From Streptomyces angustmyceticus (GTDB lineage Bacteria; Actinomycetota; Actinomycetes; Streptomycetales; Streptomycetaceae), in contig NZ_CP082945.1 in NCBI RefSeq assembly GCF_019933235.1, positions 7,415,501 through 7,479,500 of the forward strand: a DNA stretch of 64,000 nucleotides, read 5' to 3'. Positions 55,264 to 62,611 of the stretch are shown piece by piece (the first letter of the stretch is position 1; each line of letters begins with the position of its first letter). Made by a program: the position numbers and the translations under genes. A model generated the notes under the pieces. It made no database searches and was not told where the DNA came from. It saw nothing but the letters and a program-made list of their open reading frames with translations.

Positions 55264-55745
55264 GCCATGCCTCTCTCGGCCGGTTGCGATCCCGCGGCTT
55301 TCCGCGGCATTTACGACGTCGGCGCCGCGATATCCACGGCATCGGCGCCGCGATATCCACGGGATCGGCGCCGCGATATCCAGGGCATCGGAGCCCCGAC
55401 ATCCCCGGCGTCGGCGTCGCGCGCCGCCATGAGCACCGTGATGTGCACAGCCCCGCGAGGAGAGAGGCCGAAGAAGACAACCGGCACCTCGGCGAGGGCG
55501 GTCGGCCCCATGGTGCCTCCGGCGCTCGGGGCCTCTGCTTTCCATGCAATCCCGTCACCGAGCGTGCTGCAACCCATCGGCGCACGGCCGGCGCGCGATG
55601 GGCCGTTCTGCCTGGTCGGGGCGCGGGTGGGCGGGTTGTGGCGATGGTGCGGGCCCGGGAGCGTCTGCCGGGCGGGACGGGGCCGGGCGGGTGACGATGG
55701 AACTGGAACGATCCACCGTGCTCTTCCGTGGAGGAGGCAGACGGC
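55264..55745. other. Divergent intergenic region with repeat array
   Basis: 482 bp between the VOC gene and the HdeD-like gene. The 23-bp repeats take 55321-55412. The rest shows no gene; the HdeD-like gene has GGAGGAGG as ribosome site at its end. Confidence 0.55.
55321..55412. repeat. Four 23-bp tandem repeats
   Basis: Units start at 55321, 55344, 55367 and 55390. The first three share GGCGCCGCGATATCCA and then differ by one or two bases; the fourth is degenerate (GGAGCCCCGACATCCC). Each holds GGCGCC and the palindrome GATATC. Located 58 bp upstream of the VOC gene, on its promoter side. Confidence 0.85.
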
Positions 55746-56432
55746 ATGACACACCCCACCGATTCCTCAGGCACCGGTCCTCCGCGCGACACCGGGACGC
55801 GAGAGGTCTCTCCGGACGAGGGCCTGACCGCCCTGGCGAACATGGGCTGGCAATTCCTGCTCACCACGGGCCTGGCCGCGATCGCCCTGGGTGTCATCGC
55901 GCTGGCCTGGCCGAGTCAGACCCTGCGGGTCGTCGGCGTGCTCTTCGGCATCTATCTGTTGGCCATCGGTGTCTTTCAGCTGGCGGCCGCCTTCGGGACG
56001 CATGTCCCTCGGCATCTGCGGGTGCTGCATTTCGTCACGGGCGCGATCTCCGTCCTGCTGGGCCTGGTCTGCTTCCGGGGCACCCTGGAGTCGATCCTGC
56101 TGCTCGCGCTGTGGATCGGCTTCGGCTGGCTGATCCGCGGCATCATGATGACCGCCACGGCGGCCTCCGGCGAGGGCATCCCGGCGCGCGGCTGGCAGGT
56201 GTTCCTGGGCATCCTCACGACGCTGGCGGGCATCGTGCTGATCGTGTTGCCGTTCGGCTCGATCGCCGCGCTGACCTTCGTGGTCGGCATCATGGCCATC
56301 GTCCTGGGCGCGGTCGAGGTCTTCCACGCGCTCAAGTTGCGCGCCGAAATCGGCCGGCACCTCACCTCGGGTCCCGCTCCCAAGCGGCGGACCCTGTTCC
56401 ACTCCGGCCCTCGTCCCCACCCTCAGCACTGA
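55746..56432 (+). CDS. HdeD-like (DUF308) membrane protein
   Basis: 228 residues with about six transmembrane segments (for example FLLTTGLAAIALGVIALAW, VVGVLFGIYLLAIGVFQLA, AISVLLGLVCF, ILTTLAGIVLIVLPF, VVGIMAIVLGAVEVF) in three TM pairs, the layout of the HdeD/DUF308 family. HdeD is linked to acid resistance in E. coli; in actinobacteria the role is unknown. GGAGGAGG is 8 bp before ATG 55746. A short coding-like fragment after the stop (to 56564) may be a gene remnant. Confidence 0.88.
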   Translation: MTHPTDSSGTGPPRDTGTREVSPDEGLTALANMGWQFLLTTGLAAIALGVIALAWPSQTLRVVGVLFGIYLLAIGVFQLAAAFGTHVPRHLRVLHFVTGAISVLLGLVCFRGTLESILLLALWIGFGWLIRGIMMTATAASGEGIPARGWQVFLGILTTLAGIVLIVLPFGSIAALTFVVGIMAIVLGAVEVFHALKLRAEIGRHLTSGPAPKRRTLFHSGPRPHPQH

Positions 56433-56615
56433 TCCCAGGGGAGCCCCCACAACACCGTCGACGAGGCCCTCGTCAAGGAGCTCTACGCCCTGGACGCCGA
56501 CATCCTCCGTGATCCCGGGGACTCCTCACCGGTCCTCGTCCCCCGTGCCCGCACTACGCCCTGAGGGGGCACGGTCCTGCGCGGGGACGGCCTGGCCTCC
56601 ACCGGGACACGCTAG
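56433..56615. other. Intergenic, possible gene remnant
   Basis: The frame 56436-56564 reads ...VDEALVKELYALDADIL... and ends in TGA. It has a coding-like composition but no start or recognised family. Confidence 0.25.
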
Positions 56616-56634
56616 TAAGGTAAGGCTTGCCTAA
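56616..56634. promoter_or_regulatory. DmdR/IdeR-type iron box
   Basis: TAAGGTAAGGCTTGCCTAA differs from the DtxR-family consensus TTAGGTTAGGCTAACCTAA at only a few places and keeps its dyad symmetry. Located just upstream of AGGAGG and the start of a small ORF. In Streptomyces such boxes bind DmdR1 with Fe(II) and repress iron-uptake genes. Confidence 0.8.
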
Positions 56635-56647
56635 TTAGGAGGTCTCG

Positions 56648-56863
56648 ATGGCGGCAAGTCGCCGCGCCCCCGCCCGGCCGCCCGCGGACGCCGCCGCCCC
56701 GCCCGGACACGTGGCCGCGATCATCGCCGCCGCTCCGGCCGCCGTGGCCCTCTACACGCCTCCGCCGCCTCCGTCGCCTGCCCCACCGCCACCGGCGTCT
56801 TCGTCACCGCCGCCACCTGCGTTCCTGCCGCCCCGTCCCGGCCCTCGCGGGGCGGCCGAGTGA
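56648..56863 (+). CDS. Small Pro/Ala-rich ORF behind an iron box (possibly decayed)
   Basis: 71 codons from ATG 56648, with a good AGGAGG 5 bp upstream and an iron box 13 bp further up. The first half (GHVAAIIAAAPAAVALYT) looks like a membrane segment; the second half is almost only Pro, Ser and Ala. Shifting the frame near 56750 gives another hydrophobic stretch (TGVFVTAATCVPAA), so this may be a frameshifted or truncated iron-regulated membrane protein. No family recognised. Confidence 0.4.
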   Translation: MAASRRAPARPPADAAAPPGHVAAIIAAAPAAVALYTPPPPPSPAPPPPASSSPPPPAFLPPRPGPRGAAE

Positions 56864-56897
56864 ATGCGCGGGGAACGGAGGACGATAAAAAGGGGGG

Positions 56898-57422
56898 ATG
56901 GCCGAGCGTGAAGCCCCCGCGGGGGACGTGGATGATGTGGACGCGGTGACCCGTGCGGTGCTCACGGCGTCGAGATTGCTGGTGGCGGTGTCCGCCCGCT
57001 CGCTGGCGGAGGTCGAAGAGCGGGTGACGCTGCCGCAGTTCCGGATGCTGGTGGTCCTCTCCACGCGCGGCTCCGCCAAGCTGGTCGTCCTCGCCGAGCT
57101 GCTCCAGGTCGCCCCCTCGACCGCGATGCGGATGGTGGACCGGCTCATCGTGGCGGGCCTGGCGGACCGGCAGACCAACCCCGCCAACCGGCGCGAGACC
57201 GTCCTGCGGCTCACCGACGAGGGGCGCCGCGCCGTGGAGAACGTCACCCGCCGGCGCCGCGCCGAGATCAGCGCGATCGTCGAACGGCTCGCCCCCGACC
57301 AGCGCACGGCCCTCATCAAGGCCCTGGCCGCGCTCAACGAGGCGGGCGGTGAACCGCCCGCGGAGGAAGCGGAGTTGCACCCCCTGGGGTGGGTCGACGC
57401 CCCGGCGCGGCGCGGTGCGTGA
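56898..57422 (+). CDS. MarR family transcriptional regulator
   Basis: 174 residues. Winged-helix core with LPQFRMLVVLSTRG, LLQVAPSTAMRMVDRLIVAGLADR and the wing ANRRETVLRLTDEGRRA typical of MarR. G-rich AGGGGG directly abuts ATG 56898; a GTG inside the first 20 codons could also serve as start. The C-terminal 25 residues are low-complexity. Ligand and targets unknown; it is convergent with the DUF4142-like gene. Confidence 0.88.
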   Translation: MAEREAPAGDVDDVDAVTRAVLTASRLLVAVSARSLAEVEERVTLPQFRMLVVLSTRGSAKLVVLAELLQVAPSTAMRMVDRLIVAGLADRQTNPANRRETVLRLTDEGRRAVENVTRRRRAEISAIVERLAPDQRTALIKALAALNEAGGEPPAEEAELHPLGWVDAPARRGA

Positions 57423-57510
57423 GGCCGGTGCCGCCCGACTTCGGGGGAGGAGCGCCGCGCCATCGGCCGCCCGGCGCCGGCTGATTCCCGCGGTCGCCGC
57501 CACCCGCCGC

Positions 57511-58191
57511 TCACTTGGGAATCGTCGAGGCGACGTCGTCGAGCGTGGCGTCGGTGACCAGGCCGGTGTCCTCCAGCACGCTCATATGGTCCTGGACGGT
57601 GTTGTTGGTCTGGGTGGCCAGGCGCCGGATCAGCGAGTTCTTGGTCGCGGCGCGGACCTCGCCGATGGTGATGAAGATCTTGCCGTGGGAGGCGCGCAAC
57701 AGGTCCACGAAGAGCTGGTCGAACTCCCGGCCCCGGGCGTTCTTCAACTGCTTCACCCAGCCCTGCTGTTCGGCGGTGGCCTGGTCGGGAATCGGCACGT
57801 TCAGCGCCTCGGAGTCCTCACGGGCCAGCTCGTCGAGCGTGCTGTGCCCTTCGAGCAGGTGCATCCCGGCGCGCTTGATGGATTCGCTGGACGCGTGCGT
57901 CTGGGCGAGTCGGCCCGCCGGCATCTCCCACAGCCCGGCCTGCCGGACCTTGGTGAGGAAGACCTTGTCCAGCGCGCTGACCGCACCCGCGTTGGCGGGC
58001 TGACCGGACGGGGGCCCGGCGTGGCCGGCGTGTGCCGCCGGGAGATTGGCCGAGACCGACTCACCGGCGGCACTGTCTCTCTGGTAGAGCCAGACGGAGG
58101 CGGTGGCGACGACCGCCAGTACGGCGGCCGTGATGGTGAGCAGCCGACCACGGCCGGCCGGCTGCTTGGCGTTCCGGGCGTGCGACTTCAT
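57511..58191 (-). CDS. DUF4142-like membrane-anchored protein
   Basis: 226 residues. An N-terminal anchor (LLTITAAVLAVVATASVWLYQ, about residues 18-38) is followed by a polar linker and a helical extracytoplasmic domain: FLTKVRQAGLWEMPAGRLAQ, AGMHLLEGHSTLDELARE, LKNARGREFDQLFVDLLRASHGK. This order matches DUF4142 proteins, ferritin-like four-helix domains of unknown role. AGGAGG precedes two successive ATGs; the second (58191) has the better spacing. Confidence 0.85.
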   Translation of the reverse strand: MKSHARNAKQPAGRGRLLTITAAVLAVVATASVWLYQRDSAAGESVSANLPAAHAGHAGPPSGQPANAGAVSALDKVFLTKVRQAGLWEMPAGRLAQTHASSESIKRAGMHLLEGHSTLDELAREDSEALNVPIPDQATAEQQGWVKQLKNARGREFDQLFVDLLRASHGKIFITIGEVRAATKNSLIRRLATQTNNTVQDHMSVLEDTGLVTDATLDDVASTIPK

Positions 58192-58383
58192 CATGCCTCC
58201 TGAAGGGCGCGACAAGGCCCCTGGGGGCGCTGTGGCGCAGTGGGCTGCTGGGGCATGAGCCACGCTAATCTTTGCACCAGGCAAACGAATCGATTCAGCG
58301 ATGATGCGCAAAAGCGGGTGGCGCTCGCACGCCGTCCGCTACGATCCTGCCTTCGTCTCCGGAGGCCCGCGACTCCCCGGCGG

Positions 58384-58875
58384 CTACGCCGGGTCGGCGG
58401 TCCCCGTGTGGTGGTCCAGCAGGCGGATGAGCAACTCCACCAACTGGTCGCGTTCGGCCGGACTCAGCGGTGCGAGCAGTTCGTCGTGGAGGCCGTCCAG
58501 GACCGTGTCGAGACGGCGCAGGTGGCGGCGGCCGCGGGCGGAGATCGTGATGATGTTGCGGCGCCGGTCGCCGGGGTCCGGCGCCCGCTCGACGAGGGCG
58601 CGTTCGGCCAGTTCGTTGAGTACGCCGACCATGTCGCTGCGGTAGATGCCGGTGCGCTCGCTCAGCTCCGCCTGGCTGCCGGGCCCGAGGTCCTGCAGTG
58701 AGGCGAGTACGGCGTAGTGCCACTTGCGGGCGTCGACCCGGGCCAGCCCCTCGTTGATCAGCCGGTCGGACCGCACGGTCAGCTGCGACAGCAGCCGGCT
58801 CGCCCGTCGGCGCAGTCTGTCGGGCGTCCTGGGCGCTCCGCCCTCGGGCAGGTCAGCGGCTTGGGCTCCGGTCAT
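58384..58875 (-). CDS. MarR family transcriptional regulator
   Basis: 163 residues. KWHYAVLASLQDLGPGSQAELSERTGIYRSDMVGVLNEL forms the winged helix in two parts, and the wing is PGDRRRNIITISARGRRHL. The start is taken at 58875 because AGGATGG lies upstream; ATGs at 58884 and 58893 are alternatives. Divergent from the dienelactone-hydrolase-like gene, with two operator-like palindromes 42 bp apart between them, so it probably represses both itself and that gene. Confidence 0.9.
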   Translation of the reverse strand: MTGAQAADLPEGGAPRTPDRLRRRASRLLSQLTVRSDRLINEGLARVDARKWHYAVLASLQDLGPGSQAELSERTGIYRSDMVGVLNELAERALVERAPDPGDRRRNIITISARGRRHLRRLDTVLDGLHDELLAPLSPAERDQLVELLIRLLDHHTGTADPA

Positions 58876-58895
58876 GGCGGCCATCCTACCCATTG

Positions 58896-58912
58896 CGTTA
58901 GTCCGACTAACG
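58896..58912. promoter_or_regulatory. Perfect 17-bp palindrome, probable MarR operator 1
   Basis: CGTTAGTCCGACTAACG, 8-bp arms around one base, close to the MarR start. Confidence 0.75.
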
Positions 58913-58935
58913 ATGTACGTTCACCCGCACTCCGA

Positions 58936-58956
58936 AACGTTAGTGAAACCAACGTT
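58936..58956. promoter_or_regulatory. Imperfect 21-bp palindrome, probable MarR operator 2
   Basis: Arms AACGTTAGT and ACCAACGTT (one mismatch) around GAA. It shares the CGTTAGT half site with operator 1 and is centred 42 bp away, four helical turns. Confidence 0.7.
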
Positions 58957-58985
58957 GTTGGGGTGAACCTCATGGAAGGAAGAAC

Positions 58986-59732
58986 GTGCCCATCACGACG
59001 CTGCAGATCCCCACCCCGGACGGCCGGGCCGACGCGTTCGCCGCCCACCCCGACGACGGCGAGCGGCACCCCGCGGTGCTGATGTACCCGGACGCCTTCG
59101 GCATCCGGCCCGTGCTGCGGGAGATGGCCCGCGAACTGGCCGATCACGGTTACTACGTGCTCGTCCCCCACATCTTCCACCGGCACGGCCCGGCACCGCT
59201 GGTCGAACTTCCCGAGCACATCGGAGAAGAGGCCCGGACCGCACTCGTCGCGCAGCTGATGCCCTTGATCGAGGCGCACACCACCGAACGCATCGTCAGT
59301 GACGCCGACGCCTACCTCAGGTTCCTCACCACCCGGCCCGAGGTCGCCGCCGGGCCGGTCGCGGTGACCGGCTACTGCATCGGCGGCCTCCTGGCGATGC
59401 GCACCGCCGCCGCCCACCCCGGCCGGGTGGCCGCCGTCGCCGGATTCCACGGCCCCGTGGTCGCCGGCGGACCCGACAGTCGGCGCAGCCTCCTCGCCAC
59501 GCTCACCGCCCAGGTCCACCTCGGGCACGCCGAGAGCGACATGACGCCGGAGGCCCTCGGCGAGCTCAACCGGGCCCTGGACGCCGCGGGCGTGGCCCAC
59601 ACCTCCGAGATCTACCCCGGCACCCTCCACGGCTTCACCATGGCCGACACCGACGCCTTCCACCCCGAAGCCCTGCAGCGCCACTGGGACCGTCTGCTCC
59701 CCCTCCTCGCCCGCACCCTCGGCGACAGCTGA
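58986..59732 (+). CDS. Dienelactone hydrolase family protein
   Basis: 248 residues. Nucleophile Cys in TGYCIGG, Asp near GHAESD and the late LHGFT segment with the His. Clearly a paralogue of the protein at 23865-24620. Start GTG 58986 is preceded by GGAAGGAAG. Divergent from the MarR gene with two palindromes in between, suggesting induction by a MarR ligand. Ends in a very strong hairpin terminator. Confidence 0.9.
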   Translation: MPITTLQIPTPDGRADAFAAHPDDGERHPAVLMYPDAFGIRPVLREMARELADHGYYVLVPHIFHRHGPAPLVELPEHIGEEARTALVAQLMPLIEAHTTERIVSDADAYLRFLTTRPEVAAGPVAVTGYCIGGLLAMRTAAAHPGRVAAVAGFHGPVVAGGPDSRRSLLATLTAQVHLGHAESDMTPEALGELNRALDAAGVAHTSEIYPGTLHGFTMADTDAFHPEALQRHWDRLLPLLARTLGDS

Positions 59733-59767
59733 GGCCCCGGCCCGCATTCCGGGTCAGGGGTGAAGCG

Positions 59768-59807
59768 GACCGGCGGGCGGCCCGCCTTCGCGGGCCGCCC
59801 GCCGGTC
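59768..59807 (+). terminator. Very strong terminator after the DLH gene
   Basis: Perfect 18-bp stem (59768-59785 against 59790-59807) closed by a 4-nt loop, between convergent genes. Confidence 0.9.
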
Positions 59808-59810
59808 AAC

Positions 59811-59870
59811 GACTCCAGTCGACTCCAGTCGACTCCAGTCGCCTCCGGTCGACTTCAGTCGGCTTCAGCC
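59811..59870. repeat. Six 10-bp tandem repeats (GACTCCAGTC type)
   Basis: Three exact GACTCCAGTC copies, then GCCTCCGGTC, GACTTCAGTC and GGCTTCAGCC, without gaps. Each unit is itself a small palindrome (GACT..AGTC). The last unit overlaps the stop codon of the convergent esterase gene. Confidence 0.9.
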
Positions 59871-61697
59871 GGCGACGAGGGCCCGGCCGGCCTCGACCAG
59901 GACCTGCCCTCCGTCCGGCCCGCTCATCACGACCCGTGGCAGCCACGGCCCTCCACGGTCGTACACATGGGTGACGGCCGGCTCGCTGGTCTCCTGCTGC
60001 GTACCGTCACCGAAGTACCAGTGGTAGCGGTACCCGGCCGGCGGCTTTCCGCCCACCGTCACCGACAGGGGCACCTCACCGCCGACGCGCGCGCTCCCGG
60101 GAACGTGCAACCGGGCCCGGGGCCCCTGCCGGGGAAGGCCGAACCATGCGCGCACACTCGGGTTGAGGAGAAAGGCGTCGGCGTACTGCCGGGCGCCCGC
60201 GATGTCGGGGTGCGCGACCGCCGCCGTCAGGCACTGCGCAGGAGTCGCGCTCAGCTCGGGGCAGGCGCGCGTGCGCAGCGGGAACGCCGGGTCGGTCACC
60301 GGCGTGTTCCAGACCTTGGAGTCCCGGGTGAGCAGGGCGTTGTCCACGGTGAACAGCCCGTCGGCGGCAACGGCGTACGCACCGTCGGTGGACGCCTCGT
60401 TGGCGGCATCCGCCGCCTGGTGGTAGGCGGCGTTGGCCAGTTGGGTGTACTGCTCGTAGCGCCCGGCCACGCCCCCGAGGGCGCCCCGGCAGGAGGCCAG
60501 CCGCGCCCCGGTGACGCCCGGGACCGAGCAGGTCTTCACCGGGACCGGAGAACTGCTGCGGCTCAGCGCGTAGTAGAAGTCGGCCACGAGCACCTTCGGG
60601 TGCCCCGGCAGGGAGTGCGCCTTCTCGATCGCCGCCCGCATCCCGCGCCCGCCGTATCCGACCTTCGCGCCGCTGAAGTACGGCACGTCCTTCGCGGGGT
60701 TCTCCGCCGCCGCGCCGACGCCGGAGCACTCGCGCCGCACCGCCTTGGGCAGGTCCTCCGAGCCCGGGGTGATACCGGCGCCGATGCCGAAGAAGGGATC
60801 GAGATCATTGATGCACCCGTTGATCACGACCAGATCGAGGCCGTAGCCGCCCGCCCGGGCCTGCGCCCCCGCCTTCTCCAATTGGCAGAACACATCGGGA
60901 GTCTGCTGGGTGACCTCACCGAACTCCATCTCCCCGTCGCCGTCCGGGTCCTGCTTCTCCGTCGTACGGAGACAGTCCGCGTCGTTGTTGCCCGCGGGCA
61001 GATCGGGCGCGTCGAGCACCGCGCCGGAGATCGCGTAATCCATGACCTGCCGGCCCCGGCCGGTCTCCCGGCCGAGCGACTGCCCCGTCAGATAGGGGAA
61101 CTTCTGGTCGTGGTCCAGCCCTTGCCCCCAGACCACGGAGTCGCCGACGGACGCCACCCGCACCGGGTCGCACCCCCGGCGGATCGTGTCCCGCCAGACC
61201 TTGCCGTAGCGGCCGGACGCGTGACCGCCGCCGGACGAGGCGGCGATGCGAGCATCGATCTGCAGGGCGGTCTCGGCCGCGGGCACCCGGTCGTACGGAA
61301 TGCTGAACTCCGCCGTGCCGACCGTGGCGCCCATGTCGAGCCTCCCGCCGGCCAGTTGCTCCTCACCGGCACGCACCCGCCACTCCACGGTGGCACCGGA
61401 CTTCGCCGCGGCGGGGTCGTAGATCTCCACCCGGCCGCGTACGGGCCCGCTGCACACCGGATTCGGCGTCATGTCCACGTCCAGGACGAGGGGGAACGCC
61501 GCCCCCGGCAGGACGCCGCCCCGCGCCACGGCGGGACCCGCGCCGAGGAGCTGCCCCAGGAGCACGGCAACCGCGCCGATCACCGCGAACCGCCGCCCCG
61601 CCCCCGGGCGACCGGCTACGCCGACCCTCCCCGATAAGGCGCCCCCGCCGGCGCTCGCCCCCCTGCGCGTACCCCACCGCAACCAAGCTGATCTCAC
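59865..61697 (-). CDS. Secreted SGNH/GDSL esterase with C-terminal PKD domain
   Basis: 610 residues from GTG 61697 (AGGGG upstream); ATG 61733 is an alternative. A long signal region (RRFAVIGAVAVLLGQLLGAGPAVA) is followed by a beta-rich ~90-residue part, then the SGNH hydrolase: block I VASVGDSVVWGQG, VVINGCINDL for the oxyanion Asn and AHPDIAGARQYA for the catalytic Asp/His. The C-terminal ~80 residues are a PKD-like domain with YHWYFGDGTQQ and VTHVYDRGGPW. Probably an extracellular lipase or carbohydrate esterase whose PKD domain binds polymer or surface. Confidence 0.9.
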   Translation of the reverse strand: MRSAWLRWGTRRGASAGGGALSGRVGVAGRPGAGRRFAVIGAVAVLLGQLLGAGPAVARGGVLPGAAFPLVLDVDMTPNPVCSGPVRGRVEIYDPAAAKSGATVEWRVRAGEEQLAGGRLDMGATVGTAEFSIPYDRVPAAETALQIDARIAASSGGGHASGRYGKVWRDTIRRGCDPVRVASVGDSVVWGQGLDHDQKFPYLTGQSLGRETGRGRQVMDYAISGAVLDAPDLPAGNNDADCLRTTEKQDPDGDGEMEFGEVTQQTPDVFCQLEKAGAQARAGGYGLDLVVINGCINDLDPFFGIGAGITPGSEDLPKAVRRECSGVGAAAENPAKDVPYFSGAKVGYGGRGMRAAIEKAHSLPGHPKVLVADFYYALSRSSSPVPVKTCSVPGVTGARLASCRGALGGVAGRYEQYTQLANAAYHQAADAANEASTDGAYAVAADGLFTVDNALLTRDSKVWNTPVTDPAFPLRTRACPELSATPAQCLTAAVAHPDIAGARQYADAFLLNPSVRAWFGLPRQGPRARLHVPGSARVGGEVPLSVTVGGKPPAGYRYHWYFGDGTQQETSEPAVTHVYDRGGPWLPRVVMSGPDGGQVLVEAGRALVAG

Positions 61698-62057
61698 GCC
61701 AACACCCCTGTTCTCCCTGCCGTTTCGGCCCATGCGGAGACGGCTTTCTTCCGCACCGGTAGGGATCATGACAGTCAGGAGACCGGTACATGCCGCAGCG
61801 GGCATCCGCACCGAGTGAAACTGATCACTTACCTTCAGTTACGGACTGCCGCGACGTCGCAACCCAGGTTTGCGAGGCGGGATCTGCACGCGTAGCGGCA
61901 CGGCCAAGACGACGGGCCGCGCGGACGCGACGGGTCCCGGGGGACCGGACAGCCGTATCCCACAACGGAGTTGACGCCCACCGCACCGGAAGCTTTAGTG
62001 ATCGCGACCATCTACAACGATCACCGTGCAGTGATCCGTGATCTCTTGGGGGAATCG
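61698..62057. other. Divergent intergenic region between two secreted-protein genes
   Basis: 360 bp without a gene. It must hold promoters for the esterase (leftward) and the small secreted protein (rightward). The stretch 61980-62045 has several GATCAC/GTGATC half sites. Confidence 0.5.
62019..62036. promoter_or_regulatory. Inverted repeat GATCAC-N6-GTGATC
   Basis: 6-bp arms at 62019-62024 and 62031-62036, with further GTGATC copies next to it, ending 21 bp before the start of the small secreted protein. Possible operator. Confidence 0.35.
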
Positions 62058-62486
62058 ATGCGCGCTCTCACCTCGGCCGGGGCCGCCCTGGCCGCCGTCG
62101 GCCTCAGCCTCGGCCTGGCGTCCGCACCGGCATCCGCGACGCCCACCGCTCCCGCCGTCTCCGGCACCTCCCAGCCGTCCCTCTCGGCCGCACCGGCGGC
62201 AAAGGCCCCGCCGAAGTCGGGGAAGGACAGCATCAAGTGCAACGACACGAACGCGCGGGTCAACTTCTCGTGGAAGACCGGCTGGGAGAGCACCACGGTC
62301 TACTACAACAACCACTGCCTGGGCGGCACGCGCACCACCGCCGCCTTCGAGTTCTACAACGGCGGCTCGACGCCGTTCTACAAGTGCGTCACCTTCCAGG
62401 GCGACGCCCAGGGCAAGTACAAGTTCGCGCACATCAACGAGATCATGGACGTCAGCAAGGACACCAAGAAGTGCAAGAAGAACTGA
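62058..62486 (+). CDS. Small secreted protein with four cysteines
   Basis: 142 residues; GGGGGAA lies just upstream of ATG 62058. Signal peptide ALTSAGAALAAVGLSLGLA with cleavage near APASATP, then a Pro/Ala/Ser linker to about residue 55 and a domain of ~85 residues with Cys in IKCND, NHCLGG, YKCVTF and KKCKKN. The basic, Lys-rich C-terminus and two likely disulfides suggest a small extracellular binding or inhibitor-like domain. Family not recognised. Confidence 0.75.
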   Translation: MRALTSAGAALAAVGLSLGLASAPASATPTAPAVSGTSQPSLSAAPAAKAPPKSGKDSIKCNDTNARVNFSWKTGWESTTVYYNNHCLGGTRTTAAFEFYNGGSTPFYKCVTFQGDAQGKYKFAHINEIMDVSKDTKKCKKN

Positions 62487-62511
62487 ACATGCCTCGCTGA
62501 CGAGCGCCCCG

Positions 62512-62540
62512 GCTGACCGGACGGACCCCGTCCGGTCAGC
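62512..62540. terminator. Terminator between convergent genes
   Basis: Perfect 13-bp stem GCTGACCGGACGG / CCGTCCGGTCAGC with a 3-nt loop, 25 bp after the small secreted protein and before the convergent TIG-repeat gene. Confidence 0.85.
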
Positions 62541-62611
62541 GTCATCCCCCTCCCTGAGCGAGCGGTCGAGCGGCCGTCCCCCCGTCGGTCCGGGACCATA
62601 CGGGGGACGCG

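Noticed and set aside
55321..55412. CRISPR-like array
   Set aside because: Units follow each other with no spacers; simple tandem repeats.
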